Source: Luteimonas vadosa
Lineage (GTDB): Bacteria > Pseudomonadota > Gammaproteobacteria > Xanthomonadales > Xanthomonadaceae
DNA length: 64,000 bases
NCBI RefSeq assembly: GCF_039543545.1
Contig: NZ_BAABJY010000002.1
Location: forward strand, 1,116,001-1,180,000
Direction: 5' to 3'
The position numbers and the translations under genes are program-made. This document shows positions 61,524 to 64,000 of the stretch, piece after piece (positions within the stretch are counted from its first letter, which is position 1; each line of letters opens with the position of its first letter). The notes beneath the pieces were generated by a model, which had not been told where the DNA came from, did no database searches, and saw only the letters and a list, made by a program, of their open reading frames with translations.

Positions 61524-61946
61524 ATGGACGTTCAGTCCGTCATGACCCCCAAGCCCGCCTGTTGCCAGGTGAACACCGCGCTGAAGGAAGTCGCGCAGCT
61601 GATGATCGACAACGACTGCGGTCAGATTCCAGTCGTCGACGACGCCGGCATGCCGATCGGCGTGGTCACCGACCGCGACATCGCCATCCGCGTGGTCGCC
61701 GATGGCCGCGACAGTTCGAAATGCTGCGCCAAGGATGCGATGAGCCCGTCGGTGCAGACCGTGCGCTGCGACAGCCCGCTCAAGGACGCGGTCTGCCTGA
61801 TGGAAGCGGCCCGCGTCCGACGCGTGCCCGTGGTCGACGCCGACGGCAAGCTGTGCGGCATGTTCTCCCTGGCCGACCTCGCGCTGGCCGGCAAGGACGA
61901 AGCGACCGCCGGGGTCGTCAAGGAAGTTTCGGTTCCCAAGCACTGA
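61524..61946 (+). CDS. CBS-domain pair protein
   Basis: A 140-residue protein consisting of two CBS domains: VQSVMTPKPACCQVNTALKEVAQLMIDNDCGQIPVVDDAGMPIGVVTDRDIAIRV and DAMSPSVQTVRCDSPLKDAVCLMEAARVRRVPVVDADGKLCGMFSLADLALA (in order). CBS pairs bind adenosine nucleotides; stand-alone forms act as signalling modules in many stress situations. AGGAG precedes the ATG by eight bases. A terminator follows at 61973. Confidence 0.92.
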   Translation: MDVQSVMTPKPACCQVNTALKEVAQLMIDNDCGQIPVVDDAGMPIGVVTDRDIAIRVVADGRDSSKCCAKDAMSPSVQTVRCDSPLKDAVCLMEAARVRRVPVVDADGKLCGMFSLADLALAGKDEATAGVVKEVSVPKH

Positions 61947-61972
61947 TCGGGCCCTGGCTCGAGCGCGATCCA

Positions 61973-62000
61973 GACGCCGCCTTCGGGCGGCGTCCTCGTT
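61973..62000 (+). terminator. Terminator with UUCG loop after the CBS gene
   Basis: GACGCCGCC, loop TTCG, GGCGGCGTC is a nine-base-pair stem with a stable tetraloop, then CTCGTT. It lies 27 bases after the CBS stop and eight before the convergent gene's stop. The T-run is short, so efficiency is uncertain. Confidence 0.7.
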
Positions 62001-62007
62001 CCGGGCT

Positions 62008-63006
62008 TCAGCCGCCGATCGCTCCGTTCGGAAGCAACACGACCTTGCCGTCCCGCCCCCCCGAAGCTGCGGCAGCCACCGCCTGCGCGGCGTCATCGAT
62101 TGCATAGGCGGTTTGCACGCGGGCGCTGAGCTGCCCTTGCGCAATCAACCCGGCCAGTTCGGCGAACAGCGCCGCCCGCACCTGCGGCTCCGCCTGTTTG
62201 TACCACCACGACAACCAGAAACCGCGCAGCGTGATGCCGCGGAAGATCAGCGAAGCCGGTGAAATCGCACAGGCCTCGCCGCCCATCGCGCCATAGTTGA
62301 CCAGGGTGGCCCCGCTGGCCAGCGATTGCGCGAGCCGCTCGGTCGCCATGCCGCCAACGGCGTCGATGCCCAGAGTGATCGCTGCGCCACCCGTCGCCGA
62401 TTCCACGCGCGCGGCCAGGTCGTCGCCGTCGACCAGCACGACATCGCCTCCCTGTTCTTCCACCACCTCGGCCGCGGACTCCCGCCGCACCACGTTGACG
62501 GTTCGGAGCCCGCGCGCCTTGGCCAGCTGGACGAGGTAGCCGCCGACCGCGGAATTGGCCGCGTTCTGCAGCACCCAGCTTCCCGGTGGAAGCTCGACGG
62601 TGTCGGTCAACAGCAGGCGGGCGGTCGGGGGATTCACCGTCAGCATCGACAGCTGCACGGGGTCCGCGCCCTCCGGCAAGGCCATCAGGGCCTTGGCGGG
62701 CGCAACCACGTGCGTGCTCCAGGTGCCGATGCCGACGGGCAGCAGGACCATCTGCCCAGGGCCCGGGCCGTGCGCGTCGGCACCCAGGGCGACCACGCGA
62801 CCCACGCCCTCATTGCCACCGACCGCAGGCAGCGGTGGCAGCGTGCCGTAGTCGCCGGCCAAGGTGAGCACGTCGGAGGGATTGATCGGCGCGGCCAACA
62901 CTTCGACCAGCGCTTCGCCCTGCCCCGGGGCCGGCGTCTCGCGCTCCACCACTTCGACCACGTCCTGCGGCACCGGCCCACGCCGGCGGTACTCGACTCG
63001 TTTCAT
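62008..63006 (-). CDS. Zinc-less MDR quinone/2-enoyl-CoA reductase-like protein
   Basis: A 332-residue NADPH-dependent oxidoreductase of the medium-chain dehydrogenase/reductase family, most like mitochondrial trans-2-enoyl-CoA reductase (MECR) or quinone reductase. VLAAPINPSDVLTLAGDYGTLPPLPAVGGNEGVGRVVALG is the N-terminal block, and SWVLQNAANSAVGGYLVQLAKARGLRTVNVVRR the NADPH fold. The MDR catalytic zinc Cys/His pairs are absent. WYKQAEPQVRA closes the family. ATG 63006 sits after GGGAGG with five-base spacing; an in-frame GTG lies just upstream at 63009. Confidence 0.88.
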   Translation of the reverse strand: MKRVEYRRRGPVPQDVVEVVERETPAPGQGEALVEVLAAPINPSDVLTLAGDYGTLPPLPAVGGNEGVGRVVALGADAHGPGPGQMVLLPVGIGTWSTHVVAPAKALMALPEGADPVQLSMLTVNPPTARLLLTDTVELPPGSWVLQNAANSAVGGYLVQLAKARGLRTVNVVRRESAAEVVEEQGGDVVLVDGDDLAARVESATGGAAITLGIDAVGGMATERLAQSLASGATLVNYGAMGGEACAISPASLIFRGITLRGFWLSWWYKQAEPQVRAALFAELAGLIAQGQLSARVQTAYAIDDAAQAVAAAASGGRDGKVVLLPNGAIGG

Positions 63007-63083
63007 CACGACCTCCCGGATGCACCAGCAGGGTAACCAGAACCGCTGCGCTGCGTTAGTCTCGGCAGCGACCCCCGACGACG

Positions 63084-63335
63084 ATGACCGCCATGTCCCG
63101 AGTGGAATTCACCCTTGAACGCGACCACGTCGAATTGAACCAGCTGCTCAAGCTGGCCGGCCTCTGCGACAGCGGCGGCGCCGGCAAGGCGCTGGTGGCC
63201 AGCGGCGTGGTCCGCGTCGATGGCGTGGTGGAACTGCGCAAGACCTGCAAGATCCGCGCAGGACAGTCCGTGGCCGTGGGGGATACCGAAATCCGTGTCC
63301 ACTCCGCAAGCACGCCAGGAACCGCCGCTCGATGA
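63084..63335 (+). CDS. RNA-binding S4 domain protein (YbcJ-like)
   Basis: An 83-residue S4-domain protein: VEFTLERDHVELNQLLKLAGLCDSGGAGKALVASGVVRVDGVVELRKTCKIRAGQSVAVGDTEIRV is the complete S4 fold of YbcJ/YaaA type with RKTCKIR as the basic strand. It presumably binds structured RNA. An in-frame ATG nine bases downstream (63093) is equally possible. The stop overlaps lemA by four bases, tying it to the next two genes. Confidence 0.9.
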   Translation: MTAMSRVEFTLERDHVELNQLLKLAGLCDSGGAGKALVASGVVRVDGVVELRKTCKIRAGQSVAVGDTEIRVHSASTPGTAAR

Positions 63336-63892
63336 ACCTCACGACAGCCGTCGCGCTGGTCCTGCTCCTGGCATTGGCCAGCTGGGCGATGCTTGCCTTC
63401 AACCGGCTGGTGCGCCTGCGCAACCAGGTCCGCACCGCATGGTCCGACGTTGATGTCCAGCTGGAACGGCGGCATGCCCTCGTCCCGCAGCTCGTCGGTG
63501 CCGTCAAGGGCTACGCCCGGCACGAGGCCGCCTTGCTCGAAACCGTGACCGAGCTGCGCGCGCGCGCCACCGCTACAAGCAGCCCGGCGCAACTGGGCGA
63601 GGTGGAGTCCGCGCTGGAACAGGCCATGGGGCGATTGATCGCATTGCAGGAGGCCTATCCGGACCTCAAGGCCAGCGACAACTTCCTGCAGCTCACCGAG
63701 CACCTGGTGGACGTCGAGGAGCAGCTCCAATTCGCGCGCCGCTTCTACAACGGCGCCGTGCGCGACTACAACGACGGCACGCAGCGCGTCCCGGACCTAC
63801 TGGTGGCGCGCGCGTTCGGCTTCGACGACGCGGAATTCTTCCAGGCCGAGCGGGAAGCGCGCGAGGCGCCGCGAGTGGAACTGCAGCGATGA
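63332..63892 (+). CDS. lemA: LemA family protein
   Basis: A 186-residue protein with an N-terminal TM helix (AVALVLLLALASWAMLAF) and a helical LemA domain: NRLVRLRNQVRTAWSDVDVQLERRHALVPQLVGAVKGYARHEAALLETVTELRARA, then PDLKASDNFLQLTEHLVDVEEQLQFARRFYNGAVRDYND and VPDLLVARAFGFDDAEFF. LemA proteins are associated with DUF2207 membrane proteins, and here exactly that gene follows with a four-base overlap. In Pseudomonas the name has been used for other proteins; this is the helical LemA family. Confidence 0.94.
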   Translation: MNLTTAVALVLLLALASWAMLAFNRLVRLRNQVRTAWSDVDVQLERRHALVPQLVGAVKGYARHEAALLETVTELRARATATSSPAQLGEVESALEQAMGRLIALQEAYPDLKASDNFLQLTEHLVDVEEQLQFARRFYNGAVRDYNDGTQRVPDLLVARAFGFDDAEFFQAEREAREAPRVELQR

Positions 63893-64000
63893 AGGGCGCG
63901 TGCCGATGGTTCCTGGTCGTGCTCGTGCTCCTGTGGCCCGCGACCGGAACGGCGCAGGAGCGCATCCTCGGCTACGACACCCTGATCGAAATCCTTGCCG
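63889..64000 (+). CDS. DUF2207-type membrane protein, N-terminal part only
   Basis: The first 37 codons before the window ends. MKGACRWFLVVLVLLWPATGTAQ is a signal peptide, and ERILGYDTLIEILA is the usual opening of DUF2207 proteins (ExIxxYDxxIxV). LemA and DUF2207 proteins commonly form a gene pair. ATG 63889 overlaps the lemA stop by four bases. Most of the gene is outside the window. Confidence 0.75.
   Translation, partial: MKGACRWFLVVLVLLWPATGTAQERILGYDTLIEILA

Overview
The window is uniformly GC-rich chromosomal DNA of a gammaproteobacterium, most likely family Xanthomonadaceae (Lysobacter/Luteimonas/Xanthomonas relatives). The basis is the order pyrG-kdsA-eno-ftsB-ispD-ispF-truD followed by surE-pcm-yqaA-nlpD and rlmE-ftsH-folP, together with family habits such as GspA/GspB-type proteins, paired NlpC/P60 lipoproteins and an intracellular PHA depolymerase with a lysine/alanine tail. 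This is a judgement from gene order and protein resemblance; no database was searched.

Layout. 1-6.1 kb (minus strand): nucleoside phosphorylase (cut by the window edge), putP, folP, ftsH, rlmE. 6.2-7.0 kb: yhbY and an Mth938-domain gene on plus. 7.3-18.3 kb: a long minus-strand housekeeping block (pyrG, kdsA, eno, ftsB, ispD, an unknown secreted protein, ispF, truD, then surE, pcm, yqaA, nlpD), many genes overlapping by 1 or 4 bases, interrupted by a plus-strand Smr gene and a tiny lipoprotein gene. 18.4-19.5 kb: two similarly built secreted Ala/Glu-rich proteins, each with its own strong terminator. 19.9-21.7 kb: parE.

21.75-25.05 kb is a foreign, clearly AT-richer island. Its genes (an Rx4H HEPN-like protein, a D...QxK nuclease-like protein, an AbiU2/HEPN-like protein and a DUF4238 protein) are separated by sequences that look like integron attC sites, and their start codons lie 4-12 bases after an attC-like right end. 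I read it as an integrase-less cassette array (CALIN) carrying defence or toxin-type genes. This is the most interesting part of the window.

25.05-30.4 kb is an accessory zone of single-gene units: intradiol-dioxygenase-like protein, small membrane protein, exported Rossmann protein, serine hydrolase, DUF1428, DUF1801 and VOC proteins. Short REP/RAYT-like motifs of the type GGTGTCAGGGACAATTTT or GGGTCAGAG.ACATT recur at the gene borders.

30.5-64 kb returns to ordinary chromosomal genes: a DUF922 protease, DUF421 protein, divergent SRAP protein, hutG, gor, a D-amino-acid oxidase-type enzyme, an N-acyl-D-amino-acid deacylase, slyD, two NlpC/P60 hydrolases, PHA depolymerase, a PadR/HAAS-domain pair, cyclophilin, DUF885 peptidase, a c-di-GMP pair (EAL and HD-GYP), transporters, gspA-gspB, a CBS protein, an enoyl/quinone reductase, and a 4-base-overlapping S4/lemA/DUF2207 cluster that leaves the window. 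Tandem repeats punctuate this backbone: a tripled nlpD 3' end, a 126-bp minisatellite between hutG and gor, and a 27-bp triplet with a REP between the D-amino-acid genes. I saw no rRNA, tRNA, CRISPR array, complete IS element or prophage.
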